From positions 18,811 to 82,810 of the forward strand of contig JAFLEA010000005.1 in NCBI GenBank assembly GCA_017302035.1: 64,000 nucleotides of DNA. The letters run 5' to 3'. The notes beneath the pieces were generated by a model. The model saw only the letters and a program-made list of their open reading frames with translations. It did no database searches and was not told the DNA's origin. Positions 23,071 to 42,812 of this stretch are shown piece by piece; position 1 is the first letter of the stretch, and each line of letters opens with the position of its first letter. Source of the DNA: Lysobacterales bacterium. Lineage in GTDB: Bacteria; Pseudomonadota; Gammaproteobacteria; Xanthomonadales; Xanthomonadaceae. The position numbers and the translations under genes are program-made.

Positions 23071-23439
23071 TCAGAGCACTTCGGGTGCGAGCGAGACGAT
23101 CTTCATGAACTTCTCGGAACGCAGCTCGCGGGTCACCGGTCCGAAGATGCGGGTGCCGATCGGCTCCTGCTTGTTATTGAGCAGGACGGCGGCGTTGCCA
23201 TCGAAACGGATCAGCGAGCCGTCGGCGCGGCGCACGCCCTTGCGGGTGCGGACCACGACGGCGTCGTAGACCTCGCCCTTCTTGACCTTGCCGCGCGGAA
23301 TCGCTTCCTTGACGGTCACCTTGATGATGTCGCCGATGCCGGCATAGCGGCGCTTGGAGCCGCCCAGCACCTTGATGCACATCAGCTCCTTGGCGCCGGA
23401 GTTGTCGGCCACGTCGAGGTAGCTCTGCATCTGGATCAT
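23071..23439 (-). CDS. rplN: 50S ribosomal protein L14
   Basis: Large-subunit protein at the intersubunit bridge with 16S h14, 122 residues. The start [18 protein letters not shown] and the signature [20 protein letters not shown] are conserved. First gene of the spc operon in the canonical order, here 14 bp after rpsQ with no spacer break. Confidence 0.98.
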   Translation of the reverse strand: MIQMQSYLDVADNSGAKELMCIKVLGGSKRRYAGIGDIIKVTVKEAIPRGKVKKGEVYDAVVVRTRKGVRRADGSLIRFDGNAAVLLNNKQEPIGTRIFGPVTRELRSEKFMKIVSLAPEVL

Positions 23440-23453
23440 GATTCAGATCTCCC

Positions 23454-23720
23454 TTATTCGGCCGCGCGGGTGACGATTTCCACCACGCGCCAGTTCTTGG
23501 TCTTGGACAGCGGCGCGATCTCGGTCACGCGCACCACGTCGCCCTCGTTGCAGCTGTTGTCCGCATCGTGGGCGTGGAGCTTGGTCGAGCGCTTGATGTA
23601 CTTGCCGTACAGCGCGTGCTTGACCTGGCGCTCGACAAGCACGGTCACCGTCTTGTCCATCTTGTTGCTGACTACGCGGCCTTCGACCGTGCGCAGCGTC
23701 TTCTCGTTGTTGTCGCTCAT
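23454..23720 (-). CDS. rpsQ: 30S ribosomal protein S17
   Basis: Small-subunit protein binding the 5' domain of 16S rRNA, 88 residues. [19 protein letters not shown] and [29 protein letters not shown] give an unambiguous match. It ends the S10 operon in canonical order. Confidence 0.98.
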   Translation of the reverse strand: MSDNNEKTLRTVEGRVVSNKMDKTVTVLVERQVKHALYGKYIKRSTKLHAHDADNSCNEGDVVRVTEIAPLSKTKNWRVVEIVTRAAE

Positions 23721-23732
23721 CGCTGCGATCCC

Positions 23733-23921
23733 TTACTGGTTGCTGCCGAGCAGGGTCTTCACGCGCGCGATTTCGCGACGCACCCGGCGGGTTTCGTGGG
23801 TCTTCGACAGCTGGCCGGTCGCCCGCTGCATGCGCAGGGAGAACTGCTCCTTGCGCAGGTCCAACAGGTGGGCCTTGAGCTGGTCGGCCGACTTTTCGCG
23901 GAGTTCGTTGATCGTAGCCAT
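23733..23921 (-). CDS. rpmC: 50S ribosomal protein L29
   Basis: Small helical large-subunit protein by the exit tunnel that contacts SRP and trigger factor, 62 residues. The core [20 protein letters not shown] and [15 protein letters not shown] is typical. Its ATG shares one base with the rplP stop, implying translational coupling. Confidence 0.97.
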   Translation of the reverse strand: MATINELREKSADQLKAHLLDLRKEQFSLRMQRATGQLSKTHETRRVRREIARVKTLLGSNQ

Positions 23922-24334
23922 TAGCGCACCGTGCGGGTCACGAAGGTGGTGGTGACCGAGAGCTTGGCGGCCGCCAGGCGGAACGCCTCGCGCGCCGTTT
24001 CCTCCGGCACGCCCTCGATTTCATAGATCATCCGGCCCGGCTGGATCTGGGCGACCCAGTACTCCACGCCACCCTTGCCGGAGCCCATGCGGACCTCGAT
24101 CGGCTTCTGGGTGATCGGCTTGTCCGGGAACACGCGGATCCACATCTTGCCGCCACGCTTGACGTAACGGCTGATGGTGCGGCGGGCCGCCTCGATCTGG
24201 CGCGCGGTCAGGCGGCCGTGGGCAGTGGCCTTCAGGCCGTACTCGCCGAACGACACGGCGTTGGCGCTCCAGCTCAGGCCCTCGTTACGGCCCTTGAACT
24301 GCTTGCGGAACTTGGTTCGCTTGGGTTGCAACAT
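23921..24334 (-). CDS. rplP: 50S ribosomal protein L16
   Basis: Late-assembly large-subunit protein near the A-site tRNA, 137 residues. The start [17 protein letters not shown] and the [27 protein letters not shown] stretch are conserved, including the Arg normally hydroxylated by the YcfD/RoxA oxygenase. It overlaps rpmC by one base and follows rpsC by 5 bp. Confidence 0.98.
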   Translation of the reverse strand: MLQPKRTKFRKQFKGRNEGLSWSANAVSFGEYGLKATAHGRLTARQIEAARRTISRYVKRGGKMWIRVFPDKPITQKPIEVRMGSGKGGVEYWVAQIQPGRMIYEIEGVPEETAREAFRLAAAKLSVTTTFVTRTVR

Positions 24335-24339
24335 CGCCG

Positions 24340-25077
24340 TTACCTCGCTTCACGTGCGGGACGGGAGGGACGCTCGCGGTCGCCACGGTCACCGCGCTCG
24401 CTGCGCTGGCTGCCCGCGTCTTCCTGCTTCTCCTGTCCGACCTGGGAGAAGTCGAAGACCTCGCCCTTGTAGACCCATACCTTGATGCCGATCACGCCGT
24501 AGGTGGTGTGCGCCTCGGCGAAACCGTAGTCGATGTCCGCGCGCAGGGTATGCAGCGGCACGCGACCCTCGCGGTACCACTCCGAGCGGGCGATCTCGGC
24601 GCCGTTCAGGCGGCCGGCGACGTTGACCTTGATGCCCAGGGCACCCAGGCGCATCGCGTTGCCCACCGCGCGCTTCATCGCGCGACGGAACATGATGCGG
24701 CGCTCCAACTGCTGCGCGATCGATTCGGCGACCAGCTGCGCGTCCAGCTCCGGCTTGCGGACCTCGGTCACGTTGATGTGCGCCGGGACGCCCATCAGAG
24801 CGCTGACTTCCTTGCGCAGCTTCTCGATGTCCTCGCCGCGCTTGCCGATCACCACGCCCGGACGGGCGGTGTGGATGGTGACGCGCGCGGTCTTGGCCGG
24901 ACGCTCGATCAGGATCTTGCTGATCCCGGCCTGCGCCAGCTTCTTGCGCAGCATCTCGCGCACCTTCAGGTCGGCCGCCAGGTACTCGGCGTACTCGCCC
25001 TTGTCGGCGTACCACTTGGAGTTCCAGTCCTTGGCGATGCCGAGGCGGATGCCGGTGGGATGAACTTTGTGACCCAT
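24340..25077 (-). CDS. rpsC: 30S ribosomal protein S3
   Basis: Small-subunit head protein at the mRNA entry with helicase function, 245 residues. [20 protein letters not shown] sets the start; the KH domain ([16 protein letters not shown]) and the C-terminal S3 domain ([13 protein letters not shown]) are intact. An extra ~30-residue charged tail rich in Glu, Arg and Ser follows, longer than in E. coli. One bp separates it from rplV. Confidence 0.98.
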   Translation of the reverse strand: MGHKVHPTGIRLGIAKDWNSKWYADKGEYAEYLAADLKVREMLRKKLAQAGISKILIERPAKTARVTIHTARPGVVIGKRGEDIEKLRKEVSALMGVPAHINVTEVRKPELDAQLVAESIAQQLERRIMFRRAMKRAVGNAMRLGALGIKVNVAGRLNGAEIARSEWYREGRVPLHTLRADIDYGFAEAHTTYGVIGIKVWVYKGEVFDFSQVGQEKQEDAGSQRSERGDRGDRERPSRPAREAR

Positions 25078-25078
25078 A

Positions 25079-25420
25079 TTACTTGCCCTCTCCCACGACG
25101 ACGGTGATGTGGCTGGTCCGCTTAAGGATGCGGGTGCCGCGGCCCTTCGCACGCGCCATGAAGCGCTTCAGCGCCGGACCTTCGTCGACCATGATGGTCT
25201 TGACCTTCAGCGCGTCGACGTCGGCGCCCTGGTTGTTCTCGGCGTTGGCGATCGCCGACTCCACCACCTTCTTGATCAGGGCGGCGGCCTTCTTGTCGGA
25301 GAACTTCAGCAGGTTGACGGCACGTTCGGCCGGCAAGCCGCGCACCTGGTCGGCGACCAGGCGGGCCTTCTGCGGGGAGATGCGCGCGGTGCGCAGGATG
25401 GCTTTCGCTTCCATGGTCAT
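25079..25420 (-). CDS. rplV: 50S ribosomal protein L22
   Basis: Large-subunit protein whose beta-hairpin lines the exit tunnel, 113 residues. The hairpin region is present ([16 protein letters not shown]). The tunnel-tip residues look wild type. The gene is tightly spaced to rpsS and rpsC. Confidence 0.98.
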   Translation of the reverse strand: MTMEAKAILRTARISPQKARLVADQVRGLPAERAVNLLKFSDKKAAALIKKVVESAIANAENNQGADVDALKVKTIMVDEGPALKRFMARAKGRGTRILKRTSHITVVVGEGK

Positions 25421-25426
25421 CTCTCC

Positions 25427-25693
25427 TTACTTCGACTTCTTGTCGCCGCCGTGACCCTTGAAGGTCCGGGTGACGGCGAATTCGCCAAGCTTATGGCCGA
25501 CCATGTTCTCGTTCACGAGGACCGGGACATGGTTCTTGCCGTTGTGCACGGCGATGGTGAAACCCACCATTTCCGGCAGGATCATGGAACGGCGCGACCA
25601 GGTCTTGATCGGGCGCTTGCTGCCGCCGGCGGCCTCCACCTTCTTGACCAGGTGGTGATCGACGAACGGGCCTTTCTTGAGGGAACGTGGCAT
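25427..25693 (-). CDS. rpsS: 30S ribosomal protein S19
   Basis: Small-subunit head protein that pairs with S13, 88 residues. [20 protein letters not shown] and the core [20 protein letters not shown] are canonical. Six bp from both neighbours. Confidence 0.98.
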   Translation of the reverse strand: MPRSLKKGPFVDHHLVKKVEAAGGSKRPIKTWSRRSMILPEMVGFTIAVHNGKNHVPVLVNENMVGHKLGEFAVTRTFKGHGGDKKSK

Positions 25694-25699
25694 GGTCGA

Positions 25700-26527
25700 T
25701 TAGCCCCTACGGTCGCGAACGATGAACTGCTGGGTGCGCTTGTTCTTGCGCGTCTTGTAACCCTTGGTCGGCACGCCCCACGGGGTGACCGGGTGCGGGT
25801 TGCCCTGGCCGGCCTTGGCCTCGCCGCCGCCGTGCGGGTGGTCGACCGGGTTCATGGCCGCACCGCGGACGGTCGGGCGCACGCCGCGCCAGCGCTTGGC
25901 GCCGGCCTTGCCCAGCTTCTCCAGGTTGTGCTCGTCGTTGCCGACCTCGCCGATGGTGGCGCGGCACTCGGCCGGCACCTTGCGCATCTCGCCAGAACGC
26001 AGGCGCAGCAGCGCGTAGCCGCCTTCGCGGGCGACCAACTGCACGCCGGCACCGGCGGCACGGGCGATCTGCGCGCCCTTGCCCGGCTTGAGCTCGATGC
26101 AATGCACCGTGGTGCCGACCGGAATGTTGCGCAGCGGCAGGGTGTTGCCGGCCTTGATCGGCGCATCGGAGCCCGCGATCACCTGGTCGCCGGCCTTCAG
26201 GCCCTTGGGCGCGATGATGTAGCGGCGCTCGCCGTCGACGTAGCACAGCAGGGCGATGTGCGCGGTGCGGTTCGGGTCGTACTCGACCCGCTCCACCTTG
26301 GCGACGATGCCTTCCTTGTTGCGCTTGAAGTCGATCAGGCGATAGTGCTGCTTGTGGCCGCCACCGACGTGGCGGACGGTGATCCGGCCGTGGTGGTTGC
26401 GGCCGCCGGACTTGCTCTGCTTCTCGACCAGCGCGGCGTGCGGCGCACCCTTGTGCAGGTCGGGCGTGACCACGCGGACCGCGGAACGGCGGCCGGCGGA
26501 GGTGGGCTTGAATTTCATCAATGGCAT
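25700..26527 (-). CDS. rplB: 50S ribosomal protein L2
   Basis: Highly conserved large-subunit protein required for subunit joining and peptidyl transfer, 275 residues. The start [14 protein letters not shown] follows the usual pattern for this lineage (an internal Met three codons in is possible). The functional [17 protein letters not shown] loop with the conserved His is present near residue 225. The frame upstream of 26527 overlaps rplW and is not coding. Confidence 0.98.
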   Translation of the reverse strand: MPLMKFKPTSAGRRSAVRVVTPDLHKGAPHAALVEKQSKSGGRNHHGRITVRHVGGGHKQHYRLIDFKRNKEGIVAKVERVEYDPNRTAHIALLCYVDGERRYIIAPKGLKAGDQVIAGSDAPIKAGNTLPLRNIPVGTTVHCIELKPGKGAQIARAAGAGVQLVAREGGYALLRLRSGEMRKVPAECRATIGEVGNDEHNLEKLGKAGAKRWRGVRPTVRGAAMNPVDHPHGGGEAKAGQGNPHPVTPWGVPTKGYKTRKNKRTQQFIVRDRRG

Positions 26528-26537
26528 GGGATGTTCC

Positions 26538-26837
26538 TCAGGCCTTCGCGGACACGTCGATGCTCTGGCCATCGGCCAGGCGCACGTACGCCTTGCGCCA
26601 GTCGCCACGACGGCCGGTGCGGTTGCGGAAGGACTTGTTCTTGCCCTTCACGTTGACGACGTTCACCGCCTCGACCTTGACGTCGAACAGTTGCTCCACG
26701 GCAGCCTTCACGTCGGCCTTGGTGGCGTCGTTCGAGATTTCGAACACGTATTGGTTGCTGACTTCCTGCAGGCGCGCGGTCTTCTCGGAGATCCGCGGCG
26801 CGAGCAGGATGCTGAAAACTTTCTCGTTGGCGCTCAT
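26538..26837 (-). CDS. rplW: 50S ribosomal protein L23
   Basis: Tunnel-exit protein and docking site for trigger factor and SRP, 99 residues. The start [20 protein letters not shown] at 26837 forms an ATGA overlap with the rplD stop, which supports it over the ATG three codons upstream. The core [20 protein letters not shown] is the RNA-binding loop. Confidence 0.97.
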   Translation of the reverse strand: MSANEKVFSILLAPRISEKTARLQEVSNQYVFEISNDATKADVKAAVEQLFDVKVEAVNVVNVKGKNKSFRNRTGRRGDWRKAYVRLADGQSIDVSAKA

Positions 26838-27439
26838 GCCAGCCACTCCTCGACCTTCTTGACCGCATCGGCGGTGATCAGCACGGAATCGGCGCCGACC
26901 AGGGCCACCGGATCCAGCCCCTGCACGTCGCGGACCTGCACGTACGGCAGGTTGCGGGCGGACAGGAACAGGTGCTCCGAAGCGTCCTCGGTGACGATCA
27001 GCGGACGCTTGCCCAGATTCAGGCCGGCCAGCTTCTCGATCAGGCCCTTGGTCCTGGAGGCGTCCACGTCGAACGACTCGACGACCTTCAGCCGGCCCTG
27101 GCGGTTGAGCTCGGACAGGATCGCGGCCATCGCGGCGCGGTACTGCTTGCGGTTGACCTTCTGCGCGAAGCTGCGCGGCTTGGCCGCGAAGGTCACGCCG
27201 CCGCCGACGAAGATCGGCGCGGTCAGGGCACCGTGACGCGCGCCACCGCCCTTCTGCTTCTTCGACTTCTTGGTGGTGCCGTTGACCTCGGCGCGGGTCT
27301 TCTGCGCCTTGGTGCCGGCGCGACCGGCGTTGCGGTAGGCGACCACGACCTGGTGGACCAGGTCCTGGCTGAATTCGCGGCCGAACACTTCGTCGGAAAC
27401 CGACAGCTTGTTGGCGCTACCCGTAATGGTGAGTTCCAT
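26834..27439 (-). CDS. rplD: 50S ribosomal protein L4
   Basis: Large-subunit protein with a tunnel-lining loop, 201 residues. In enterobacteria it is also the S10-operon repressor acting on the rpsJ leader. The tunnel loop [19 protein letters not shown] is intact. It ends inside the start of rplW (ATGA). Whether L4 acts on the hairpin-rich rpsJ leader here is an open question. Confidence 0.98.
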   Translation of the reverse strand: MELTITGSANKLSVSDEVFGREFSQDLVHQVVVAYRNAGRAGTKAQKTRAEVNGTTKKSKKQKGGGARHGALTAPIFVGGGVTFAAKPRSFAQKVNRKQYRAAMAAILSELNRQGRLKVVESFDVDASRTKGLIEKLAGLNLGKRPLIVTEDASEHLFLSARNLPYVQVRDVQGLDPVALVGADSVLITADAVKKVEEWLA

Positions 27440-27450
27440 GGTGATTCTCC

Positions 27451-28101
27451 TTACGCCTTGCTCGCCGGGCGCACGACCACGTCGCCACCCGGGGCTCCCG
27501 GGACGGCGCCGCGGACGGCGATCAGGCCGCGCTCGGCATCCACGCGCACCACTTCCAGGTTCTGCGCACTCTGCAACTCGGCGCCCATGTGGCCGGACAT
27601 CTTCTTGCCCGGGAACACGCGACCGGGGGTCTGACGCTGGCCGATCGAACCCGGCGAGCGGTGGCTCAGCGAGTTGCCGTGGGTCGCGTCGCCCATGCGG
27701 AAATTGTGGCGCTTGATCGTGCCCTGGAAGCCCTTGCCCTTGGTCACGCCCTGGACGTCGACGATCTGGCCGACCTCGAAGATGTCGGCCTTGATCTCGC
27801 CGCCAACGGCGAAGTCACCGAGCTTGTCGTCGGCGACGCGGAACTCCCACAAGCCACGGCCGGCCTCGACCTTGGCCTTGGCGTAATGCCCGGCCAGCGG
27901 CTTGTTGACCAGGGCGGCGCGGCGGGCGCCGGTCGTCACCTGGACGGCGCTGTAGCCGTCGGCCTCGACGGTCTTGATCTGGGTGATGCGGTTCGGGGTG
28001 GCCTCGATCAGGGTCACCGGAATGGAGCGGCCATCCTCGGTGAACACCCGGCTCATGCCGGCCTTGCGGCCGACCAGACCCAACGAATGCTTCTTCGTCA
28101 T
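27451..28101 (-). CDS. rplC: 50S ribosomal protein L3
   Basis: Assembly initiator close to the peptidyl-transferase centre, 216 residues. [20 protein letters not shown] and the central extension [20 protein letters not shown] are conserved. The Gln in [10 protein letters not shown] is the one methylated by PrmB in E. coli. The longer open frame upstream overlaps rpsJ and is not coding. Confidence 0.98.
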   Translation of the reverse strand: MTKKHSLGLVGRKAGMSRVFTEDGRSIPVTLIEATPNRITQIKTVEADGYSAVQVTTGARRAALVNKPLAGHYAKAKVEAGRGLWEFRVADDKLGDFAVGGEIKADIFEVGQIVDVQGVTKGKGFQGTIKRHNFRMGDATHGNSLSHRSPGSIGQRQTPGRVFPGKKMSGHMGAELQSAQNLEVVRVDAERGLIAVRGAVPGAPGGDVVVRPASKA

Positions 28102-28112
28102 GTCGGCAGTCC

Positions 28113-28424
28113 TCAGGCGAGCTTGATCTGGACGTCGACGCCAGCCGCGAGCTCGAGCTTCATCAGCGCGTCCACGGTCTTGTCGTTGGGGTCGACGATG
28201 TCGAGCACGCGCTTGTGCGTGCGGGTCTCGTACTGGTCGCGCGCATCCTTGTCGGCATGCGGGGAGACGAGAACGGTGTAACGCTCGATCTTGGTCGGCA
28301 GCGGGATCGGGCCACGCACCTGCGCGCCGGTCCTCTTGGCCGTCTCGACGATCTCGCTGGCCGAACGGTCGATCAGACGGTGATCGAACGCCTTGAGCCG
28401 AATCCGGATCTTTTGGTCCGCCAT
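28113..28424 (-). CDS. rpsJ: 30S ribosomal protein S10 (NusE)
   Basis: Small-subunit head protein and, as NusE, the NusB/NusG partner in antitermination, 103 residues. [19 protein letters not shown] and [19 protein letters not shown] are canonical. First gene of the S10 operon; the 564-bp gap upstream carries its own candidate promoter and an attenuator-like hairpin. Confidence 0.98.
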   Translation of the reverse strand: MADQKIRIRLKAFDHRLIDRSASEIVETAKRTGAQVRGPIPLPTKIERYTVLVSPHADKDARDQYETRTHKRVLDIVDPNDKTVDALMKLELAAGVDVQIKLA

Positions 28425-28530
28425 GACGGAGTTCCTTCGTTAAAAGAGCGACAGGCCACACGGCTTCACGCGCATGGCCCCACGAATCCAATGCCTCGAC
28501 GGCGGGCCTGGGCCCTCCGCGGCATCCCTG

Positions 28531-28563
28531 AAAAAACGCAAGGCAGGCCGGTTGCCCGACCCG
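28531..28563 (-). terminator. Attenuator-like hairpin in the rpsJ leader
   Basis: On the minus strand an 8-bp stem (28556-28563 with 28544-28551, two wobble pairs) closed by a GCAA tetraloop is followed 7 nt later by six consecutive T. It lies 107 bp upstream of rpsJ, inside the transcribed leader, so it fits conditional termination better than the end of an operon. Confidence 0.5.
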
Positions 28564-28741
28564 CCCAGACTGGAGAACTGCAGACGCGGCGCGAGCCCGG
28601 CGCAGACCGGAAGAATCCGGGTCAGGCCAAGGCGGGTGCCACGCGACATTTTCCCTGTCTGGCGAAAACGAGGCGCTTCCTGCCCCTCATTTCGCGGTTT
28701 CGCGGTGCACTGACGAAGCAATGCCCCGGAAAGAGCCCAGC

Positions 28742-28770
28742 ATTATGGAGGAGATCTTCCGCAAGCGCAA
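28742..28770 (-). promoter_or_regulatory. Candidate S10 operon promoter
   Basis: On the minus strand TTGCGC (28765-28770), 17-nt spacer, CATAAT (28742-28747, 5 of 6). It is downstream of the tuf terminator and about 318 bp upstream of the rpsJ start. The -35 matches at 3 of 6 positions. Confidence 0.45.
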
Positions 28771-28900
28771 GAGGGCCTTTCCTCCACCCTCCACACCCCT
28801 GGCCTCAGCCCGGGCGCGGTTCTTGCAGCCAGGCCGCCATCGAGCGAGCCCGGATGACGGCCAGTTGATGAACAAAAACTGAATGACCAATAACTCAATC

Positions 28901-28937
28901 CTGAAGGAAACGCCCGCGCATTCACATGCGCGGGCGT
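28901..28937 (-). terminator. Intrinsic terminator of tuf copy 1
   Basis: A perfect 11-bp stem (28927-28937 with 28910-28920, 6-nt loop) followed on the minus strand by TTTCCTT, about 50 bp after the tuf stop. Confidence 0.7.
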
Positions 28938-28961
28938 CCCGTACCTCGCATCGCGACCAGG

Positions 28962-30180
<1,219 letters not shown>

Positions 30181-30248
30181 ATCCAAACCTCTCAGATTTC
30201 GTTGCTTTTCTTGGACAGTGCGACCATGGAGGCCGCCTCTTGGTTTTC

Positions 30249-30266
30249 GCGCCCACGGATGGGCGC
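30249..30266 (-). promoter_or_regulatory. Leader hairpin before tuf copy 1 (CATCCRTG core)
   Basis: A perfect 7-bp stem (30249-30255 with 30260-30266) whose loop region reads CATCCGTG on the transcribed strand, 70 bp before the tuf start. The same core occurs in hairpins before tuf copy 2 and before prs. Confidence 0.4.
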
Positions 30267-30274
30267 ACCGTGTC

Positions 30275-32404
30275 TTACGCCTTCTTGATCACCGTCTCGG
30301 CGATGTTCGTCGGCGCTTCCTCGTAGTGGTCGAACTCCATCGAGAAGGTCGCGCGACCCTGGCTCATCGAGCGCAGCGAAGTCGCGTAGCCGAACATCTC
30401 GCCCAGCGGGATCATCGCATTGACGATCTTGCCCGACGGGCTGTCGTCCTGGCCCTGCAACACACCGCGACGGCGGCTCACGTCGCCCATCACGTCGCCG
30501 ATGTAGTCCTCCGGGCTGACGATCTCGACCTTCATGATCGGCTCGAGCAGCACCGGCTTGGCCTTGGCGAAGCCCTGCTTGAACGCCATCGAGGCGGCCA
30601 GCTTGAACGCCATTTCCGAGGAGTCGACGTCGTGGTACGAGCCGAACACCAGCTTGGCCTTCACGCCCACCACCGGGAAGCCGGCCAGCGGGCCGCTGGT
30701 GATGGTCTCGCGCATGCCCTTCTCGACCGAAGGAATGAATTCCTTCGGGATCACGCCGCCGGTGATCTCGTTGAGGAACAGGAAGTCATCCTTGATGTCG
30801 GCGGCGTACTTCTCGCGGTCGGCCTCGCTGATCGGCGACAGCTCGATCACCACATGGCCGTACTGGCCCTTGCCGCCCGACTGCTTGGCATGCTTGTAGT
30901 CCGACTTGACGTCGCTGAGGCGGATCGTCTCTCGGTAGGCGACCTGCGGCTTGCCGACGTTGGCCTCGACGTTGAACTCGCGCTTCATGCGGTCGACGAT
31001 GATGTCCAGGTGCAGCTCGCCCATGCCGGCGATGATGGTCTGGCCGGATTCCTCGTCGGTGCGGACGCGGAACGACGGGTCCTCCTGGGCCAGGCGGCTC
31101 AGGGCGTTGCCCATCTTCTCCTGGTCGGACTTGGTCTTCGGCTCGACCGCCATCGAGATCACCGGCTCCGGGAATGCCATGCGCTCGAGCACGATCGGAG
31201 CATCCTGGGCGCACAGGGTATCGCCGGTGGTGACGTCCTTCAGGCCCACGGCCGCGGCGATGTCGCCGGCCAGCACTTCCTTGATCTCTTCGCGGTTGTT
31301 GGAGTGCATCTGCAGCAGGCGGCCGATGCGCTCCTTCTTGCCCTTGACCGAATTCAGCACCTGGTCGCCGGCATTGAGCATGCCGGAGTAGACGCGGAAG
31401 AAGGTCAGCGAGCCCACGAACGGGTCGGTCATGATCTTGAACGCAAGCGCCGAGAACGGGGCCTTGTCGCTGGACTCGCGGGTCAGCTCCTTGGTCTCGT
31501 CGTCGGTGTCCACGCCCTTCACGGCGGGCACGTCCACCGGCGACGGCAGCAGGTTGATCACGCCGTCGAGCATGGCCTGCACGCCCTTGTTCTTGAACGC
31601 CGAGCCGCAAAACATCGGCACGATCTCGGTCTTCAGCGTGCGGTCGCGCAGGCCGTTGACGATCTCTTCCTCGGTGAGCTCTCCCCCTTCGAGGTACTTC
31701 TCCATCAGCTCTTCGCTGGCCTCGGCGGCGGACTCGACCATGAAGGCGCGCTCTTCGGCGGCCTTGGCCTGCAACTCGGCCGGGATCTCGCGGTACTCGA
31801 AGTTCAGGCCCTGCGAGGCGGTATCCCAATGGATCGCCTTCATCTTCAGCAGGTCGACCACGCCCTCGAAGCCGTCCTCGGCGCCGATCGGCACCTGCAT
31901 CGGCACCGGCACCGCGCCCAGGCGCGACTTCAGCTGGTCGCGGACCTTGTAGAAGTTGGCGCCGGTGCGGTCCATCTTGTTGACGAACGCGATGCGCGGC
32001 ACGTGGTACTTGTTGGCCTGGCGCCACACGGTCTCGGACTGCGGCTGCACGCCGCCCACGGCGCACAGCACGAACACCGCGCCGTCGAGCACGCGCAGCG
32101 AGCGCTCGACCTCGATGGTGAAGTCGACGTGCCCGGGGGTGTCGATGATGTTGAAGCGGTGCTCGGGCAGGGACTTGTCCATGCCCTTCCAGAACGCGGT
32201 GGTGGCCGCGGACTGGATCGTGATGCCACGCTCCTGCTCCTGCTCCATCCAGTCCATGGTCGCGGCGCCATCGTGCACTTCACCGATCTTGTGGCTCTTG
32301 CCGGTGTAGAACAGGATGCGCTCGGACGTGGTGGTCTTGCCGGCATCGATGTGGGCCATGATGCCGAAGTTGCGGTAACGCTCGATGGGAGTGGTGCGAG
32401 CCAC
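30275..32404 (-). CDS. fusA: Elongation factor G
   Basis: Translocase GTPase, 709 residues, cytoplasmic. G1 [15 protein letters not shown] near residues 17-31, G3 DTPGHVDFT and G4 NKMDRTGA are present. Domain IV has [15 protein letters not shown] with the loop that enters the decoding site. It follows rpsG by 131 bp in the str operon order rpsL-rpsG-fusA-tuf. No sign of a FusA2-like divergence. Confidence 0.98.
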   Translation of the reverse strand: MARTTPIERYRNFGIMAHIDAGKTTTSERILFYTGKSHKIGEVHDGAATMDWMEQEQERGITIQSAATTAFWKGMDKSLPEHRFNIIDTPGHVDFTIEVERSLRVLDGAVFVLCAVGGVQPQSETVWRQANKYHVPRIAFVNKMDRTGANFYKVRDQLKSRLGAVPVPMQVPIGAEDGFEGVVDLLKMKAIHWDTASQGLNFEYREIPAELQAKAAEERAFMVESAAEASEELMEKYLEGGELTEEEIVNGLRDRTLKTEIVPMFCGSAFKNKGVQAMLDGVINLLPSPVDVPAVKGVDTDDETKELTRESSDKAPFSALAFKIMTDPFVGSLTFFRVYSGMLNAGDQVLNSVKGKKERIGRLLQMHSNNREEIKEVLAGDIAAAVGLKDVTTGDTLCAQDAPIVLERMAFPEPVISMAVEPKTKSDQEKMGNALSRLAQEDPSFRVRTDEESGQTIIAGMGELHLDIIVDRMKREFNVEANVGKPQVAYRETIRLSDVKSDYKHAKQSGGKGQYGHVVIELSPISEADREKYAADIKDDFLFLNEITGGVIPKEFIPSVEKGMRETITSGPLAGFPVVGVKAKLVFGSYHDVDSSEMAFKLAASMAFKQGFAKAKPVLLEPIMKVEIVSPEDYIGDVMGDVSRRRGVLQGQDDSPSGKIVNAMIPLGEMFGYATSLRSMSQGRATFSMEFDHYEEAPTNIAETVIKKA

Positions 32405-32535
32405 GGGAATCTCTCGTCTGCTGGGTCTTTCGATGGCGGAGCGGCGCGCGGCGCCGGCCTCCGTGGGACGGGGGCGCGGGACTTGCCGCGCCGCCCGGGC
32501 TGGTCGCGCGGGCCCTGTGGCGGGCCCGGCGGCTG

Positions 32536-33003
32536 TTACCAGCGGTAGTGCGCGAAGGCCTTGTTGGCCTCGGCCATGCGGTGCGTCTCTTCGCGCTTCT
32601 TGATGGCGCCGCCGCGGTTTTCCGAGGCATCCATCAGTTCGGCGGCGAGCTTGCGCGCCATGGTGTTCTCGCCGCGCTTGCGCGCCGACTCGATCACCCA
32701 GCGCATGGCCAGGGCCATGCGGCGGGAAGCGCGCACTTCGACCGGCACCTGGTAGGTGGCGCCGCCGACGCGACGGGACTTCACCTCGACCGCCGGGGAG
32801 ACGTTGTCGAGCGCCTTCTGCACCAGCTCGATCGAGTTGGGGTTCTTCTGGCCGATCACGTCCATCGCGTCATACACGATGTTCTCGGCAATCGACTTCT
32901 TGCCGCTCTTCATCACCATGTTGATGAAGCGGGCGATGGTTTCGCTCCCGTGCTTCGGATCGGGAAGGACGGCGCGCTGGGGGGTGGAACCTTTACGGGA
33001 CAT
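32536..33003 (-). CDS. rpsG: 30S ribosomal protein S7
   Basis: Primary binder of the 16S 3' domain and, in enterobacteria, the str-operon repressor; 155 residues. [20 protein letters not shown] and the [15 protein letters not shown] loop are conserved. Sixteen bp from rpsL. A GC-rich 7-bp hairpin (32509-32528) lies just after its stop. Confidence 0.98.
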   Translation of the reverse strand: MSRKGSTPQRAVLPDPKHGSETIARFINMVMKSGKKSIAENIVYDAMDVIGQKNPNSIELVQKALDNVSPAVEVKSRRVGGATYQVPVEVRASRRMALAMRWVIESARKRGENTMARKLAAELMDASENRGGAIKKREETHRMAEANKAFAHYRW

Positions 33004-33019
33004 TGTCGGGCTTCCTCAA

Positions 33020-33394
33020 TCAGCTCTTCGGGCGCTTGGCGCCGTACTTGGAACGGCCCTGGCGACGCTTGGTCACGCCGGCTGCGTCGAGCGAGCCGCG
33101 GACGGTGTGGTAACGCACGCCCGGCAGGTCCTTCACGCGACCGCCGCGGATCAGGACGACCGAGTGCTCCTGCAGGTTGTGGCCTTCGCCGCCGATGTAC
33201 GAGATGACCTCGTAGCCATTGGTCAGGCGGACCTTGGCGACCTTGCGCAGGGCCGAGTTCGGCTTCTTCGGGGTGGTGGTGTAGACGCGCGTGCAGACGC
33301 CACGGCGCTGCGGGCACTTTTCCAGCGCCGGCGAGGCGCTCTTGTACGTTTCCGCCTGCCGCGGCTTGCGGACCAGCTGGTTGATTGTCGCCAT
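33020..33394 (-). CDS. rpsL: 30S ribosomal protein S12
   Basis: Decoding-centre protein, 124 residues. [16 protein letters not shown] carries the Lys corresponding to E. coli Lys43, and [17 protein letters not shown] the one corresponding to Lys88. Both are wild type, so no ribosomal streptomycin-resistance allele is present. First gene of the str operon; it has its own strong candidate promoter 92 bp upstream, followed by a hairpin in the leader. Confidence 0.98.
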   Translation of the reverse strand: MATINQLVRKPRQAETYKSASPALEKCPQRRGVCTRVYTTTPKKPNSALRKVAKVRLTNGYEVISYIGGEGHNLQEHSVVLIRGGRVKDLPGVRYHTVRGSLDAAGVTKRRQGRSKYGAKRPKS

Positions 33395-33444
33395 GGGTAA
33401 GGTTCTTCTGCTTGGGGTTCCATCGGATGGAACCGGTACGTGTG

Positions 33445-33475
33445 AAAACGACGGCAGGCCGAAGGACGGCCTGCC
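33445..33475 (-). terminator. Terminator-like hairpin between rpoC and rpsL, inside the rpsL leader
   Basis: A perfect 9-bp stem (33467-33475 with 33453-33461, 5-nt loop) followed on the minus strand by GTCGTTTT. It lies 159 bp after rpoC and would end that transcript. It also lies directly downstream of the candidate rpsL promoter, so transcripts from that promoter must pass it. Confidence 0.6.
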
Positions 33476-33485
33476 GAGACCAAAA

Positions 33486-33515
33486 AGTATAGCTGGCGGG
33501 GCGAAATCGCGTCAA
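33486..33515 (-). promoter_or_regulatory. Candidate str operon (rpsL) promoter
   Basis: On the minus strand TTGACG (33510-33515, 5 of 6), 18-nt spacer, TATACT (33486-33491, 5 of 6). This is among the best sigma70-type matches in the window. The predicted start falls about 5-10 bp before a terminator-like hairpin. Confidence 0.6.
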
Positions 33516-33633
33516 CCCGCCCCCCTTCCCTGGCCTGTCGCTCCCCCCGGGAAGCGGCGGTAGCCGCGCCCCGTGGGCGACGGCGGGGATTCCCTTCCCC
33601 GCCCGTCCGGGCCTGGCGGCCCGGGATGCCGCA

Positions 33634-37872
<4,239 letters not shown>

Positions 37873-37966
37873 TTCTTGTCTCCGTCAGGAGTGAAGGCGT
37901 GTTTGGCGGTTCGGTTCGGGATCGTGGCGACCGTCCCTCGCTAGGCGGGGGTGGCCGCTGCGCGCC

Positions 37967-42121
<4,155 letters not shown>

Positions 42122-42318
42122 GGATGTACCACCTTTGGCAGTGCGGACCGCGCGCGGCGCGGACCGGGGGAACATGAAGCTGTCAGTCGGTAGTCGCTGG
42201 TATTGCCGGCACCAGCACGCCCTATCCCGCTACTTCCGACTACCAGCTCCGCGCGTGCGTGAGACTGGGTTTGTTGCCGCTTTCCGGCCGCCCGGGACCC
42301 GGAGCCCCGGAACGACCA

Positions 42319-42346
42319 AAGGCCGGGGGCTTCCGCCCCCAGCCTT
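42319..42346 (-). terminator. rplL-rpoB attenuator-like hairpin
   Basis: An 11-bp stem with one mismatch and a 4-nt loop (arms 42319-42330 and 42335-42346), followed on the minus strand by a short T-rich stretch (CCTTTGG). It lies about 40 bp after the rplL stop in a 263-bp spacer. This is the same place as the partial terminator that sets the rplL:rpoB ratio in E. coli. Confidence 0.6.
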
Positions 42347-42384
42347 CGCGCATCACCATGCAAACAGGCGATGCAAGATGCCGC

Positions 42385-42759
42385 TTACTTGAGCTCGACG
42401 GTGGCGCCGGCGGCTTCCAGTTCCTTCTTGAACTTCTCGGCATCTTCCTTGGACACGGCTTCCTTGACGTCCTTCGGCGCGCCTTCGACCAGGTCCTTGG
42501 CCTCCTTCAGGCCCAGGCCGGTGATGGCGCGGACGGCCTTGATGACCTCGACCTTCTTCTCGCCGGCGGCCTTCAGCACGACGGTGAACTCGGTCTGCTC
42601 CTCGACCGGTGCGGCGGCGGCGGCCGGGCCGGCGGCCACGGCAACCGGGGCGGCGGCGGAGACGCCGAACTTCTCTTCGATGGCCTTGACCAGCTCCATC
42701 ACTTCCATCAGGGTCTTGCCGGCGATGGCTTCGACGATCTGCTCGTTGGAAAGGGACAT
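42385..42759 (-). CDS. rplL: 50S ribosomal protein L7/L12
   Basis: Stalk protein recruiting translational GTPases, 124 residues. An N-terminal dimerisation helix, an Ala/Pro-rich hinge (about residues 35-55) and the C-terminal domain [30 protein letters not shown] are all present. It follows rplJ by 53 bp. Confidence 0.98.
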   Translation of the reverse strand: MSLSNEQIVEAIAGKTLMEVMELVKAIEEKFGVSAAAPVAVAAGPAAAAAPVEEQTEFTVVLKAAGEKKVEVIKAVRAITGLGLKEAKDLVEGAPKDVKEAVSKEDAEKFKKELEAAGATVELK

Positions 42760-42812
42760 TGTGATTACCTTCTGGATGTTTAGCTAAAGGGAAAGGGAAA
42801 TCGTCGACGCGG

